A DNA stretch of 64,000 nt from Sphingobacterium sp. UGAL515B_05 (GCF_033097525.1 NZ_CP109907.1:5518001-5582000), one strand, 5' to 3'; positions 8,522 through 17,635 are shown, numbered from the stretch's first letter. The notes: generated by a model from the letters alone, not told the origin. Made by a program: numbers and translations.

Positions 8522-9232
8522 TTAAATTCCCGCTTCTTTATCAGTAAAAATCTGGACTCCTGCTTTCTTTTCAATTAACTGTAGTGGATATAGTTCAGGA
8601 TTATATACACCATTAAGAACCTCATTCAAAGCGTTTTTCTTGGATTTACCAAATGTAACAATCAGAATATTTTCAGCTTTATTGATAATAGGTTCAGTCA
8701 AAGTAATTCTGAACATTTCCTGTGGCTTTAAATAGTAGGCGTCTACCCATTTTTCTTTTTCTTGTAAAATCTTTTCACCTGGAAAGAGAGAAGCTGTGTG
8801 GCCATCATCACCCATTCCTAAAAGGATGAAATCAAAAATACCGTCAGCTCCCAAAACATTTCTGATTTGAGCTTCGTATTCTTTAGCATAATTTTCAGGC
8901 TCGATTCCCTCTTTATACATAGGGAAAATCTGATTTTTATTGACCGGAACCTTATTCAAAAGTACTTCCAAAGTCATCTTAAAATTACTTTTCTCATCTT
9001 CAAGAGAAACCCATCTTTCATCTACCCAAAAAAAATGGATTTTGTCCCACATTATTTTATCTGCATATTCGGGAGTAGCTAATAAACTAAAAATAGCTTT
9101 CGGTGAAGAGCCACCACTCAATGCGACCACAAATTTATCATGCTTCTGGATCGCTTTTTGCGAAAGCTCAACAAATGTATCTGCCGCTTCTTTATATAAA
9201 GCATCCAGATTATTAAATATCGTAATATTCAT
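8522..9232 (-). CDS. pgl: 6-phosphogluconolactonase (DevB/Pgl type)
   Basis: 236 residues, the normal length for the DevB-type lactonase that hydrolyses 6-phosphoglucono-delta-lactone to 6-phosphogluconate in the cytosol. The sugar-phosphate isomerase-like signature is present: VALSGGSSPKAIF near residue 40, WDKIHFFWVDERWV near 80, and LGMGDDGHTASLFPG near 140. It is the last gene of gnd-zwf-pgl, with 16 bp between zwf and pgl, so all three steps of the oxidative pentose phosphate branch are made together. Confidence 0.96.
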   Translation of the reverse strand: MNITIFNNLDALYKEAADTFVELSQKAIQKHDKFVVALSGGSSPKAIFSLLATPEYADKIMWDKIHFFWVDERWVSLEDEKSNFKMTLEVLLNKVPVNKNQIFPMYKEGIEPENYAKEYEAQIRNVLGADGIFDFILLGMGDDGHTASLFPGEKILQEKEKWVDAYYLKPQEMFRITLTEPIINKAENILIVTFGKSKKNALNEVLNGVYNPELYPLQLIEKKAGVQIFTDKEAGI

Positions 9233-9248
9233 TCTCTTTCATTAAATT

Positions 9249-10730
9249 TTAAACCCACTGATGTCCCTGCCGCTCTACCAGTGCATCACTGTCATCAGGG
9301 CCCCAGTTTCCTGAAGCATAATTTGGAAACGAAGGGTCTTTGGTTTTTTCCCAGGTTTCCTGAATCGTTTTTATCACATCCCAAGCTTCTTCTACCTGAT
9401 CAGAGCGCATAAACAGTGTAAGGTCTCCCACAAGTGCTTCCAATAAAAGAGTTTCATACGCCTCGGGCGTATCGGTCTGACAGGCAAAATTATCGAAAAT
9501 CATTTCCACAGGTTTAAGTGCCAAAGACAAACCTGGTTTTTTAGACATAAACTGCAATCTGATGTCCATTTGTGGCTGGATATTAATAACCAATCGGTTA
9601 GCCGACAGAAGCGAGGTGCTTTCTGAAAACATGGAATTTGGAAGTGGCTTAAACTGAATCGTTATATAAGAATGCTTTTCTTTCATCTTCTTCCCGGTGC
9701 GAACATAAAAAGGAACATCCTCCCATCTTTCATTATCCAGATAAAACTTGATAGCGACAAATGTTTCCGTATTGGAATCATGGGCAATTCCCTCTTCCTG
9801 GCGATAGCCATTTACTTTTAGCCCATTTACTTTGCCTCGTCCGTACTGCCCTCTTACTGCATAATGATCTACTTTTTCGGGAGAAATCCTACGGATGGAT
9901 TTTAAAACATCAACTTTACGATCCCTGATCTCACCAGATTCTAGTGAAGCCGGAGGTTCCATAGCAACCATACAAAGAATTTGCAAAAGATGGTTCTGAA
10001 TCATATCGCGCAAAGCTCCTGTCTGCTCATAAAAACTGGCTCTTGTTTCCACTCCTACTTCTTCGGCAACCGTAATCTGCACCGATTCTATATGTCTGTG
10101 GTTCCAAAGAGGTTCAAAAATTGAATTTCCGAACCTGAACGCCAAAATATTCTGAACTGTTTCTTTACCTAAATAATGATCGATACGATAAATCTGTTCT
10201 TCTTGAAAAGTTTGTGAAAGAAGATTATTTAGCTCAATGGCAGATTCCTTATTGTGACCAAAAGGTTTTTCGATAATAATTCGATCTGTTGCAGGATCAG
10301 ATGCTATCGACGTATTTTTAAGATGATTTGAGATTACCGATACAAAGTGTGGTGCAATCGACAAATAGAAAAGTCTGTTTCCTCTCATTCCGTACACCTT
10401 ATCAAAATTTTCTAGTTTCTGATATAAATTCCGATAAGAGTTTTCTTCATCAAGCTGATGCTGAAAATAGCTGATGTGCGCCTGAAAACCAGCCCAATCT
10501 TCCTTGGTTACAGTTTTTCTGGAAAATTTCTCCAGATTTTCTTTAATATAAGCGCTGAATCTTTCATCCGTATTTTCGGCTCTTCCTAAAGCTAAAATAT
10601 TAAACCCTTTTGGCATTCTGCCATCGATATATAAATTGTAGAAGGCAGGAAAAAGCTTTCTTTTTGCCAAATCCCCTGTTGCACCAAAAATAACGATCGT
10701 TGTTGGATGCAGGATTGTATTGTCACTCAT
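9249..10730 (-). CDS. zwf: glucose-6-phosphate 1-dehydrogenase
   Basis: 493 residues, full length. The coenzyme-binding fingerprint is IFGATGDLAKRK near the N-terminus, and the substrate-site signature RIDHYLGKETVQN contains the conserved RIDHYLGKE block with the catalytic His region. The enzyme oxidises glucose 6-phosphate and mainly yields NADPH. It sits 8 bp downstream of gnd and 16 bp before pgl, so translation is likely coupled. Confidence 0.98.
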   Translation of the reverse strand: MSDNTILHPTTIVIFGATGDLAKRKLFPAFYNLYIDGRMPKGFNILALGRAENTDERFSAYIKENLEKFSRKTVTKEDWAGFQAHISYFQHQLDEENSYRNLYQKLENFDKVYGMRGNRLFYLSIAPHFVSVISNHLKNTSIASDPATDRIIIEKPFGHNKESAIELNNLLSQTFQEEQIYRIDHYLGKETVQNILAFRFGNSIFEPLWNHRHIESVQITVAEEVGVETRASFYEQTGALRDMIQNHLLQILCMVAMEPPASLESGEIRDRKVDVLKSIRRISPEKVDHYAVRGQYGRGKVNGLKVNGYRQEEGIAHDSNTETFVAIKFYLDNERWEDVPFYVRTGKKMKEKHSYITIQFKPLPNSMFSESTSLLSANRLVINIQPQMDIRLQFMSKKPGLSLALKPVEMIFDNFACQTDTPEAYETLLLEALVGDLTLFMRSDQVEEAWDVIKTIQETWEKTKDPSFPNYASGNWGPDDSDALVERQGHQWV

Positions 10731-10738
10731 TATTAGAT

Positions 10739-12157
10739 TCAGTTATTTGGGTTTTGCCACGAAGTATGAAAGACTCCTTCTCTGTCAGTTCTTTGGTAAG
10801 TGTGTGCACCAAAATAATCACGCTGAGCCTGAAGCAGGTTTACAGGTAAAGATTGTGTGGTATAAGCTTCGAAATACCCTAGAGCCGACTGAATTCCTAA
10901 GCTTGGAATTCCGTTTGATACAGCAAAAGCAGCTGTTTTTCTTAATGAAGAAATTTTATCTTTTACAATTTCTGAAATTTCCTGATCCAATAAAATATTA
11001 GATAAGTTCTCGTATTTTGAATAAGCCAGATAAAATTTTTCCAATAAAACCGAACGGATGATACATCCACCCCTCCAGATTTTAACGACATCTTTTAAGG
11101 GAATTTCAAACTGATATTCTTCAGAAGCTTTTACCAATAATGCCAATCCTTGCGCATAACTGATTAAAGTAGATAAATACAAAGCATCCCCCACCTCTTT
11201 GATGAACAATGCTGTGTTTTCAGGAGTTTTTACTTCTTCTTTAGCATATAATTGCGAAGCTTTCACGCGCTCATCTTTGTAAGCGGATAAAATTCTTGAT
11301 GTGACCGCAATATCGATGGTTGGAATAGACACCCCAACTTCCATAGCCTCCTGGGAGGTCCATTTTCCGGTTCCTTTTGCGCCTGCTTTATCTAAAATCT
11401 TGTCGACAAGAAAACCGTCTGTTACATCATCTTTTTGCTGGAAAATATCTCTTGTTATTTCAATAAGGAAAGAATTCATCTCGCCTTCATTCCAACTTTT
11501 GAAAACTTCATGCAATTGGTTATTGTTAAGATTAGCTCCTTTTCTCAGTAAATCGTATGCTTCACTGATTAATTGCATGATAGCATATTCAATACCGTTG
11601 TGAACCATTTTAACGTAATTTCCTGCAGCTCCTTTTCCCATATAAGCAGTGCAGGGCTCCCCGTTTATCTTTGCTGAAATAACTTCCAGCATAGGCTTCA
11701 CCAAATTGAAAACTTCCAAATCTCCACCCGGCATAATACTCGGCCCTCTTCTTGCGCCCTGCTCTCCTCCAGAAACTCCCATTCCCATAAAATGAAGGTT
11801 TTTAGAAGCTAAATCAGCTATACGTCTCTCGGTATCTTTGAAATAAGAATTTCCCGCATCAACGACAATATCTTTTGGACTCAGAAGCGGTGTTATGCTT
11901 TCAAGAACAGCATCAACCGGTTTACCTGCAGGAACCATCAAAATAACTTTTCGCGGACTGTCTAAACTCAGTACAAATTCCTCTAGAGAAACAGTTCCAA
12001 AAACCTTTGTACCTGAAGCCACTCCTTTACGAAGTTCGATTACCTTTTCTTCATCTAAATCGAATCCTACGACAGAAAAACCATTATCTGCAATATTGTA
12101 AAGCAGATTTCTTCCCATTACACCCAAACCAATGACCCCGTAATTATACTTTTCCAT
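10739..12157 (-). CDS. gnd: 6-phosphogluconate dehydrogenase, decarboxylating
   Basis: 472 residues, the usual size of the long-chain enzyme. The N-terminal Rossmann motif is GLGVMGRNLLYNIADNGF. The substrate signature GVSGGEQGARRGPSIMPGG and the catalytic-Lys region KMVHNGIEYAIMQLISEAYD are both intact, and the C-terminus (DYFGAHTYQRTDREGVFHTSW) is complete. It converts 6-phosphogluconate to ribulose 5-phosphate with release of CO2 and NADPH. It is the first gene of the gnd-zwf-pgl operon, so the promoter should lie in 12158-12268. Confidence 0.98.
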   Translation of the reverse strand: MEKYNYGVIGLGVMGRNLLYNIADNGFSVVGFDLDEEKVIELRKGVASGTKVFGTVSLEEFVLSLDSPRKVILMVPAGKPVDAVLESITPLLSPKDIVVDAGNSYFKDTERRIADLASKNLHFMGMGVSGGEQGARRGPSIMPGGDLEVFNLVKPMLEVISAKINGEPCTAYMGKGAAGNYVKMVHNGIEYAIMQLISEAYDLLRKGANLNNNQLHEVFKSWNEGEMNSFLIEITRDIFQQKDDVTDGFLVDKILDKAGAKGTGKWTSQEAMEVGVSIPTIDIAVTSRILSAYKDERVKASQLYAKEEVKTPENTALFIKEVGDALYLSTLISYAQGLALLVKASEEYQFEIPLKDVVKIWRGGCIIRSVLLEKFYLAYSKYENLSNILLDQEISEIVKDKISSLRKTAAFAVSNGIPSLGIQSALGYFEAYTTQSLPVNLLQAQRDYFGAHTYQRTDREGVFHTSWQNPNN

Positions 12158-12183
12158 TCTTACTTAAAGTTTATGTTATACAT

Positions 12184-12191
12184 CAAAATTA
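12184..12191 (-). promoter_or_regulatory. gnd: possible -7 box for the gnd-zwf-pgl operon
   Basis: On the minus strand this reads TAATTTTG, a match to the TAnnTTTG -7 element of Bacteroidota, 27 bp before the gnd ATG. No clear -33 box is seen at the normal spacing, so the call is weak. Confidence 0.3.
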
Positions 12192-12268
12192 CTGAAATGC
12201 ATGCCAGTAAAAAAATTATCTAAAATTTTCTTTCAATTGTGACATTAGTTATCATCAATTGGAAAATA

Positions 12269-12657
12269 TTACATCTTTTGCGCCAAAGGCCCATCTTTAG
12301 TGACCAGACTAGACCAACCGGGAAAAGACCCTACGGTTAGCTTTGCGATCAATCTGAACGCTAGAAATATATTGGCCACCGTTTCTTCCCCAAAATCCCA
12401 GGTTACTTCGACAGGTGAAATCGAATCAAATGCTTCAAGGTTTTCTTTGACAAAATCCACAGGATTTAAAAACGGTAAATTCTCCTTTTTTTATGCCATT
12501 CAGATTCTCTCGGAGTAGGAACGTTATTGTATAACCATATATCTCCAACTATTCTTTCCTCATTCAATAAGTATGCATAACAAATCTTATCGTCATCTTC
12601 GATAAGTAAGGCGAATTCTGGACGATTGTTTGATACGTATCTCGTTAAACTTCCCAT
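12269..12657 (-). pseudogene. small hypothetical gene split by a single-base shift in a homopolymer
   Basis: Two adjacent minus-strand frames belong together. The first starts at the ATG at 12657 (MGSLTRYVSNNRPEFALLIEDD) and ends at TAA after ...ESEWHKKRRIYRF. The second continues as NLPFLNPVDFVKENLEAFDS...FPGWSSLVTKDGPLAQKM. Adding one base to the seven-A run (T7 at 12486-12492 on the plus strand) joins them as SEWHKK...ENLPFLNPVDFVKENL, a single protein of about 130 residues. No family is recognised. It may be a true frameshift mutation, slippage-dependent expression or a sequencing error. Confidence 0.75.
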
Positions 12658-12674
12658 GGAATAGCTAATTTAAA

Positions 12675-12727
12675 ACAACGAAGTCGGTACCGTATCACTC
12701 CAAAGTGGAGTCAATCCCTCCCTATCG
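12675..12727. repeat. 53-bp dispersed repeat, copy 1 (partner 27495-27547)
   Basis: Both copies begin ACAACGAAGTC, share GTATCACTCC in the middle and end CAATCCCTCCCT-x-TCG at identical spacing. Differences cluster in the linkers. It lies in the gap between the metallo-hydrolase terminator and the frameshifted small gene. It is not part of any gene I can recognise. Confidence 0.75.
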
Positions 12728-12795
12728 AAAGCTTCATAACGGTGACTTGTTCAAAGAGATTGTTCAGCATAGCACTAAGATAACGTTTATATCGG

Positions 12796-12819
12796 AAAAA
12801 AGGCCGGAAGGATCCAGCC
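12796..12819 (-). terminator. terminator of the MBL-fold hydrolase gene
   Basis: On the minus strand, GGCTGG (12814-12819) pairs with CCGGCC (12802-12807), allowing one G-T pair, and is followed by a T-run (A-run 12796-12801 on plus). It is 73 bp past the stop of the gene ending at 12892. Similar GGCYGG hairpins occur near 3975 and 14970. Confidence 0.6.
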
Positions 12820-12891
12820 CTAATAAATATTTTATCCTATTTTAAACACTAAAACAGGCAATTGTGTTCCATGGAAAAACTATGCTTAAAA

Positions 12892-13683
12892 TTATATCTT
12901 GGACTCATGCAATGGTTTTACAACTTCAATACGCTCTCCATCGGCCGGAATAAATGTCTTGTGCAGCAATCCCTCCTTCTCCAATCTTTGCTTTAACTCA
13001 AGGCGCGTGGTAGGACAATGATTGATGGCTTCCATGTGATTTGCCAATACTTTGCCTGGTGCATCACGGATAAACTTTACAATATCATCCATTGTCATCA
13101 ATAGTGGTCTGCCGAAATCGAATTGTGCCGAACCGCAAGCTAGCACAGATACGTCGGGCGTGTAGGTAGCCAACACCTTTTTTACATCATCGGTATAAAT
13201 GGTATCTGCACTTATATATACTGATTCATCATCGGATGACTGCCATACGAATCCATACACATGCCCCATTGGTTTTCTTACCCAGCCATAACCATGAACT
13301 GCAGGTGTCGCAGTAAGTTTGCCTTTCAGAAACGAAATTGCCTCCCAATAATCAATCGCTTGCAGGACATTTAATCCCCATTTTTTTAATTGATGGGCGT
13401 GGTTTTTACCGCACAGGACGGGGATTTTACGGCGACGCAAAAACTCGATTCCTACCGCATCGATATGGTCGGGATGCAGATGTGTAATTAAGCAATAATC
13501 GATTCTCTGCAACAGTTTTTCGCTTTCAAGGGGTAAATCAACTAAAGGGTTGCGACGGGGTTTGAAACGGAAAAGGGTTAGCGGAACAAATGTCTTTGAC
13601 TTTCCCAATAAAGGATCAACCAATATAAAGTTGCCTTCCGATTCGATAATAATAGTGGCATTACGTATTTGATGTATTGTCAT
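12892..13683 (-). CDS. MBL-fold metallo-hydrolase (UlaG-like)
   Basis: 263 residues. It opens with HQIRNATIIIESEGNFILVDPLLG and has the metal motif LITHLHPDHIDAVG (HxHxDH), a later metal ligand region SADTIYTDDVK and a C-terminal LANHMEAINHC. This is the UlaG/L-ascorbate-6-phosphate-lactonase-like branch, in which many members have unknown substrates. It is divergent from the HxlR regulator at 13791, with 107 bp between the starts, an arrangement that suggests HxlR control of this gene. Confidence 0.85.
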   Translation of the reverse strand: MTIHQIRNATIIIESEGNFILVDPLLGKSKTFVPLTLFRFKPRRNPLVDLPLESEKLLQRIDYCLITHLHPDHIDAVGIEFLRRRKIPVLCGKNHAHQLKKWGLNVLQAIDYWEAISFLKGKLTATPAVHGYGWVRKPMGHVYGFVWQSSDDESVYISADTIYTDDVKKVLATYTPDVSVLACGSAQFDFGRPLLMTMDDIVKFIRDAPGKVLANHMEAINHCPTTRLELKQRLEKEGLLHKTFIPADGERIEVVKPLHESKI

Positions 13684-13770
13684 AGTGATAACGTATTTAA
13701 ATTCCTAACTTAGCTGGTAAATTTCGGTACAACCTTCGGCTAACGAAAGATATTTACCCAGAGGTTTCCC

Positions 13771-13788
13771 GGTTACAAAATTGTTACC
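13771..13788. promoter_or_regulatory. near-perfect palindrome, candidate HxlR operator
   Basis: GGTTACAAAATTGTTACC is an inverted repeat with a single mismatch pair (GGT-x-ACAA / TTGT-x-ACC). It ends 2 bp before the HxlR start codon and lies between two divergent genes, where HxlR-type regulators usually bind. Confidence 0.55.
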
Positions 13789-13790
13789 TA

Positions 13791-14123
13791 ATGAATTATA
13801 AGGAATTTGAAAACTGTTCCGTAAATCTTTTTTTCAGAATATTTTCTGGGAAGTGGAAGCCCTTGATTCTCCATCATTTTTTTTATACGGGTGATGAACG
13901 CTTCATCGAATTGTGGCGTAAAATGCCCAAGGTTTCCAAAAAGGTATTGTTAGAACAACTAAAAGAAATGGAAAACGATGGAATTGTGGTTCGAAAACAA
14001 GTGAACACCTTTCCTCCGGAAGTATATTATGGGTTATCTGAAACGGGTAAAAGTCTAGAGCAATTGCTTCTTCATATTGAATCGTGGATGGAAAATTACC
14101 AGCTTCAGCATACTACTGAGTGA
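13791..14123 (+). CDS. HxlR-family winged-helix transcriptional regulator
   Basis: 110 residues, typical size. It begins with the family hallmark Cys (NCSVNLFFRIFSGKWKPLILHHF) and has the winged-helix stretch RFIELWRKMPKVSKKVLLEQLKEMENDGIVVRKQ followed by the PPEVYYGLSETGKSLEQLL wing. HxlR/DUF24 proteins often sense aldehydes, quinones or hypochlorite through the N-terminal Cys. Its likely target is the divergent metallo-hydrolase, with which it shares a promoter region holding a palindrome. Confidence 0.92.
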   Translation: MNYKEFENCSVNLFFRIFSGKWKPLILHHFFYTGDERFIELWRKMPKVSKKVLLEQLKEMENDGIVVRKQVNTFPPEVYYGLSETGKSLEQLLLHIESWMENYQLQHTTE

Positions 14124-14240
14124 GACCCAATGAAAGAAAAGCAAAAATAAGAAATGGTAAATGGTTTAATAGAGGGGTCTGTGATACTGTCACCTGATAA
14201 AAAGATGTATCTTAAGCTTATTAAAATTCATTGTCAGATT

Positions 14241-14981
14241 ATGAAGCAAAACAAATATGACGAGCAAATATTCTTCGATCAATATAAAAATATGGACAGA
14301 TCTATTAAAGGTCTCGAAGGTGCCGGAGAATGGCATGCGTTAAAAAATATCCTTCCTAGCTTTGATGGCAAAAACGTACTGGACCTTGGATGCGGCTTTG
14401 GCTGGCATTGCCGCTATGCCATTGAAAACGGTGCCAAAACCGTAGTAGGTGTCGACCTTTCTGAAAGGATGCTCAATAAGGCGAAAGAAATCAATAACCT
14501 GCCTGGCATCACATATATCAGAAGTGCATTGGAGGATATCACGTTTGAGGAGCAGGAGTTCGACTGCGTCATCAGCTCCCTTACGTTCCATTACATCAAA
14601 GACTTTGATCCGCTCTGCACGCATATAAACCGTTGGCTAAAACCGGGCAGTAGTTTTGTGTTTTCTGTTGAGCATCCGATATTCACAGCTAGACCCAACC
14701 AAGACTGGATCTACGATGCAGCCGGAAACAAGTTGTACTGGCCCGTGGACCATTACTTTGAAGAAGGAAAGCGGGAAACACTTTTCTTACAAAACAATGT
14801 AATAAAATACCATAGGACACTTACAACATACCTTACAACCCTGCTTGCCAATAACTTTGTGATCAATTTTGTTACCGAACCACAGCCGAATATGGAAATG
14901 ATTAAAAGTGTTGCCGGAATGGCAGACGAACTCAGAAGGCCCATGATGCTGATTGTGTCGGCACAAAAAAGGCCGGAATAA
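14241..14981 (+). CDS. class I SAM-dependent methyltransferase
   Basis: 246 residues from the ATG at 14241 (MKQNKYDEQIFFDQYKNMD), which is where relatives normally begin; the in-frame ATG at 14154 would add 29 unlikely residues. SAM motif I is VLDLGCGFGWHCRYAIENGA, motif II ends VVGVDLSERML, and motif post-I SALEDITFEEQEFDCVISSLTFHY follows. The substrate is unknown. The C-terminal codons overlap a GGCCGG...CCAGCC hairpin. A decayed copy of its 3' half lies at 3556-3983. Confidence 0.9.
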   Translation: MKQNKYDEQIFFDQYKNMDRSIKGLEGAGEWHALKNILPSFDGKNVLDLGCGFGWHCRYAIENGAKTVVGVDLSERMLNKAKEINNLPGITYIRSALEDITFEEQEFDCVISSLTFHYIKDFDPLCTHINRWLKPGSSFVFSVEHPIFTARPNQDWIYDAAGNKLYWPVDHYFEEGKRETLFLQNNVIKYHRTLTTYLTTLLANNFVINFVTEPQPNMEMIKSVAGMADELRRPMMLIVSAQKRPE

Positions 14982-15224
14982 ACCAGCCGTGATATATAGT
15001 TATGATCCCAATAATGGAATAGTCGATTTCATAAAAAATAAAAAAACCTTGAGGAGGGGGATCTCAAGGTTTTTACTACCTGTTATTAACCTAATTTATG
15101 AAAGTACTCTTATAACAATGGTTAGTTCGCTTTCGTTTGATCTTTTATAAAAAAGTCGAGTTTGTCGCTTCGGCCTTACAATTATTTTTATTTAAATGAG
15201 AGCCTATCCAAAATAGTATGGATA
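14560..15224. repeat. segmental duplication, copy B (partner at 3556-4320)
   Basis: This copy contains the intact 3' half of the methyltransferase gene, the shared terminator and the following 150 bp. It lacks the roughly 90-bp block present in copy A at 4042-4131; here the A-runs flanking that block are joined directly. Confidence 0.88.
15044..15074. terminator. bidirectional-looking terminator after the methyltransferase gene
   Basis: ACCTTGAG (15046-15053) pairs with CTCAAGGT (15063-15070), with an A-run before and TTTT after. It is placed between converging genes: the methyltransferase (plus) and the AraC regulator (minus, ending at 15243). Confidence 0.8.
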
Positions 15225-15242
15225 AACGCATAGGCGACGTGA

Positions 15243-16154
15243 TTAATTTAGTGATGATCTGAATTCCAGTGGAGAGAGTGATGTTCGACTTTTAAAAAGA
15301 CGATGGAATGATTGCGGATGCTCAAATCCCAGTTGATAAGCAATTTTGGAGACCGACGTTGAGGTTGTAGAGAGTAATTCTTTCGCTTTTTCGATCAATC
15401 TGTTCTGGATATGCTGCTGCGTGGTTTGCCCTGTCTGCACTCTTAACATATCGCTCAAATAATTTGCACTTAGGTGTAATCGATCAGCAATAAAGTGAAC
15501 TGGGGGTATACCGTTAATGTTTAATTGATCATTTTTGAAATAATCGTCCAATAATAGCTCCAACTTGGAAAGAAGGTCACTATTTACTTTCTTTCTGGTC
15601 AGAAATTGGCGGTTGTAATAACGATCGCAATATTTTAACAGGAGATCAAGGTTAGAAACAAGTAGACCTTGTGTAAAAGAATCCATATTGATATCAATTT
15701 CCTGTTCAACATTCGCTATGATATCAAAAATGGTTTTCTCTTCCTTTTCAGAAAGATGCAAAGCTTCATTGGCTGTATAGGAAAAATAGCTGTAATCTTT
15801 AATGTCGGAACCCAGACCATAACCATGTAGGAAATCCGGATGTACCACCAGGACAAAGCCTCTCACTTTATCAAGCAGTATATCATCAAATTGAAGGACC
15901 TGATGCGGAGCAATAAAATACATTATCCCTTCATCAAAATCATAATATTGCTGGCCATATCTGCATTTTCCACCGGCGCAGTCTTTTTTTAAAGCAATAA
16001 CATAAAAATCGGTCGTTATTGCACTAAGTACAGTCTCCGGTTTCAGTTTGACATCATCAAAATTAAATACACTGATCAGCGGGTTAGCCGGTCTCTTTAA
16101 CCCCAAGAATTGATGAAGTGCACTTATTGATGATACTTTTTCAGGAGTTTTCAT
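15243..16154 (-). CDS. AraC-family transcriptional regulator (SDR-linked, paralogue 1)
   Basis: 303 residues. The N-terminal half (SISALHQFLGLKRPANPLISVFNFDD...YDFDEGIMYFIAPHQVLQ) is a ligand-binding cupin-like domain. The C-terminal 100 residues hold two AraC HTHs, ending with the standard KIAYQLGFEHPQSFHRLFKSRTSLSPLEFRSSLN. It lies 58 bp downstream of an NAD(P)-binding epimerase-like gene on the same strand. The same pairing recurs at 27601-29510 with clearly related proteins. Confidence 0.92.
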   Translation of the reverse strand: MKTPEKVSSISALHQFLGLKRPANPLISVFNFDDVKLKPETVLSAITTDFYVIALKKDCAGGKCRYGQQYYDFDEGIMYFIAPHQVLQFDDILLDKVRGFVLVVHPDFLHGYGLGSDIKDYSYFSYTANEALHLSEKEEKTIFDIIANVEQEIDINMDSFTQGLLVSNLDLLLKYCDRYYNRQFLTRKKVNSDLLSKLELLLDDYFKNDQLNINGIPPVHFIADRLHLSANYLSDMLRVQTGQTTQQHIQNRLIEKAKELLSTTSTSVSKIAYQLGFEHPQSFHRLFKSRTSLSPLEFRSSLN

Positions 16155-16212
16155 ATACTGATCTTCAAATTTATACCTGACTAATTTACTTAATTATTGT
16201 GTTCCCTAAAAG

Positions 16213-17133
16213 CTATTCATCTTTAATGAAACTGATTCCTTGCGTATATGATGTGACTTGAAAATCCGGAAATTTCTTTCTGAATTTTGAATCGTCAAAA
16301 ATATTGTCATGCGCATACCTTGGAAGTAGCTCCAGTAATTCCTTTACACTTTTGTTGAAAAATGAACCTATTTTGAACATCAATTTTGGGACAACAGAAT
16401 ATTTCAGTTCCCTGCCATAAATTCCTAATGCCATTCGGATAAACTCTTTATAAGTGGGGTGGCTTTTGTCTACCGGCAGATGCCATGTCTGACCAAATGC
16501 GTCAGGGGTATTCCCTATCAAAGCAGTGGCGCGGCTCGCATCGGGAGTCCAGATTAGGCTTCTTTTTTTATTTGCGCGCAATGGAACCTTCAACTTTTTA
16601 CCCCCTTTGATATTGTTAAAAATTAAGGTATTGGTAATACTCTGTGTTTTGCCGGGACCATAAAATTCTGGGGCGCGGCAAATCACTGCTTCAAGTTCAC
16701 CGGATTCAATTTCCTTCAACACCATTTCGGCCATTTTCCGTCTGACTCTTCCTTTTCTTCCCACAGGTGCAAAATCAGTTTCTTCTGTCAACATGCGATC
16801 ATTCTGAGGATACATATATGTATTATCAAAGAATACAAGTTTTGTATGGTTAATCTTACAGGCTTCAATGACGTTTTTAAGGATCAGCGGAAACTGCTTC
16901 TCCCAGAGATCGGAACTGATCGGAAGGCCTAATGTGAAATAGGCAACGTCACTACCTTCAACTGCTTCAATTGCCTTTTCACGAATGGATAGATCCGCAG
17001 AAAAAACCTCGTCCGTGTCATTTACTTTTTTCGCATCCCTACTGACAATTCGTATAGATGAAGTAAAATTTCTATTAAGTTCTCTGGCGAGCTCCCCACC
17101 AATCTGGCCGTTTGCTCCTAATATCGTTTGCAT
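16213..17133 (-). CDS. NAD(P)-dependent epimerase/dehydratase-family protein (SDR)
   Basis: 306 residues, an extended/atypical short-chain dehydrogenase. The nucleotide-binding loop at the very N-terminus reads ILGANGQIGGELAREL (GxxGxxG). Later blocks are DVAYFTLGLPIS, LVFFDNTYMYPQ and AVICRAPEFYGPG; the YxxxK pair is not clearly kept. Substrate unknown. It precedes the AraC gene by 58 bp, so the two are probably cotranscribed and the regulator may respond to its substrate or product. Confidence 0.85.
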   Translation of the reverse strand: MQTILGANGQIGGELARELNRNFTSSIRIVSRDAKKVNDTDEVFSADLSIREKAIEAVEGSDVAYFTLGLPISSDLWEKQFPLILKNVIEACKINHTKLVFFDNTYMYPQNDRMLTEETDFAPVGRKGRVRRKMAEMVLKEIESGELEAVICRAPEFYGPGKTQSITNTLIFNNIKGGKKLKVPLRANKKRSLIWTPDASRATALIGNTPDAFGQTWHLPVDKSHPTYKEFIRMALGIYGRELKYSVVPKLMFKIGSFFNKSVKELLELLPRYAHDNIFDDSKFRKKFPDFQVTSYTQGISFIKDE

Positions 17134-17245
17134 ATCTCTTGCTGTTTAAATTATTCTACAAAGTTCGGTAACCAGTTTAAAAGCAGGGTAACCGAAATAA
17201 AGGAAGTTGTAACATAATCTCTGATTACATCACCTTTTTAAGCTA

Positions 17246-17422
17246 ATGCAGTTATACAAGCTTTTCTATTTCTTCTTCATTATGACTAAACAAATAAGCA
17301 ATCCGGATGACGGATGGTTTGATGACGATGTAATGGCAACTGACGACCTTACATACGATAGTATAGTGCCCAAAGATCAAATCCAAGATGAAATAAAATC
17401 ACTCGAACATCTCTTCAGCTAG
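17246..17422 (+). CDS. small hypothetical acidic protein
   Basis: A 58-codon ATG frame (MQLYKLFYFFFIMTKQISNPDD). The internal ATG at 17282 (MTKQISNPDDGWFDDDVMA) may be the true start, giving 46 residues. The protein is rich in Asp and has no recognised motif. It is isolated between the SDR start and decayed DNA, so it could be a remnant. Confidence 0.3.
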   Translation: MQLYKLFYFFFIMTKQISNPDDGWFDDDVMATDDLTYDSIVPKDQIQDEIKSLEHLFS

Positions 17423-17494
17423 AAAATAAAACCAGAATAGATACGTATTAATTATTACTTTTAACAACATTAATCCTGCAGCACCATGTAAAAC

Positions 17495-17635
17495 TCATGA
17501 TCTATTGATAAAAACATCAAAAAGAACAAGAATGACAACGAATATTCCTAGAGCAATTAAACGGGTATACTAATATGAAGGTTGTCCGAACCTTTTCATA
17601 ATAAGCCCAACGATAATGCTAAGAAGCCCGATGCT
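17495..17635 (-). pseudogene. remnant of a small membrane-protein gene
   Basis: The minus strand reads SIGLLSIIVGLIMKRFGQPSY, one in-frame TAG, then YTRLIALGIFVVILVLFDVF and a final stop. The two halves look like consecutive membrane segments of one protein; upstream the frame is closed by stops and has no start. No family can be assigned. The rest of 17423-17791 shows nothing. Confidence 0.5.

Noticed and set aside
17246..17422. antitoxin of a toxin-antitoxin pair
   Set aside because: The small acidic protein has no toxin neighbour and no antitoxin domain.
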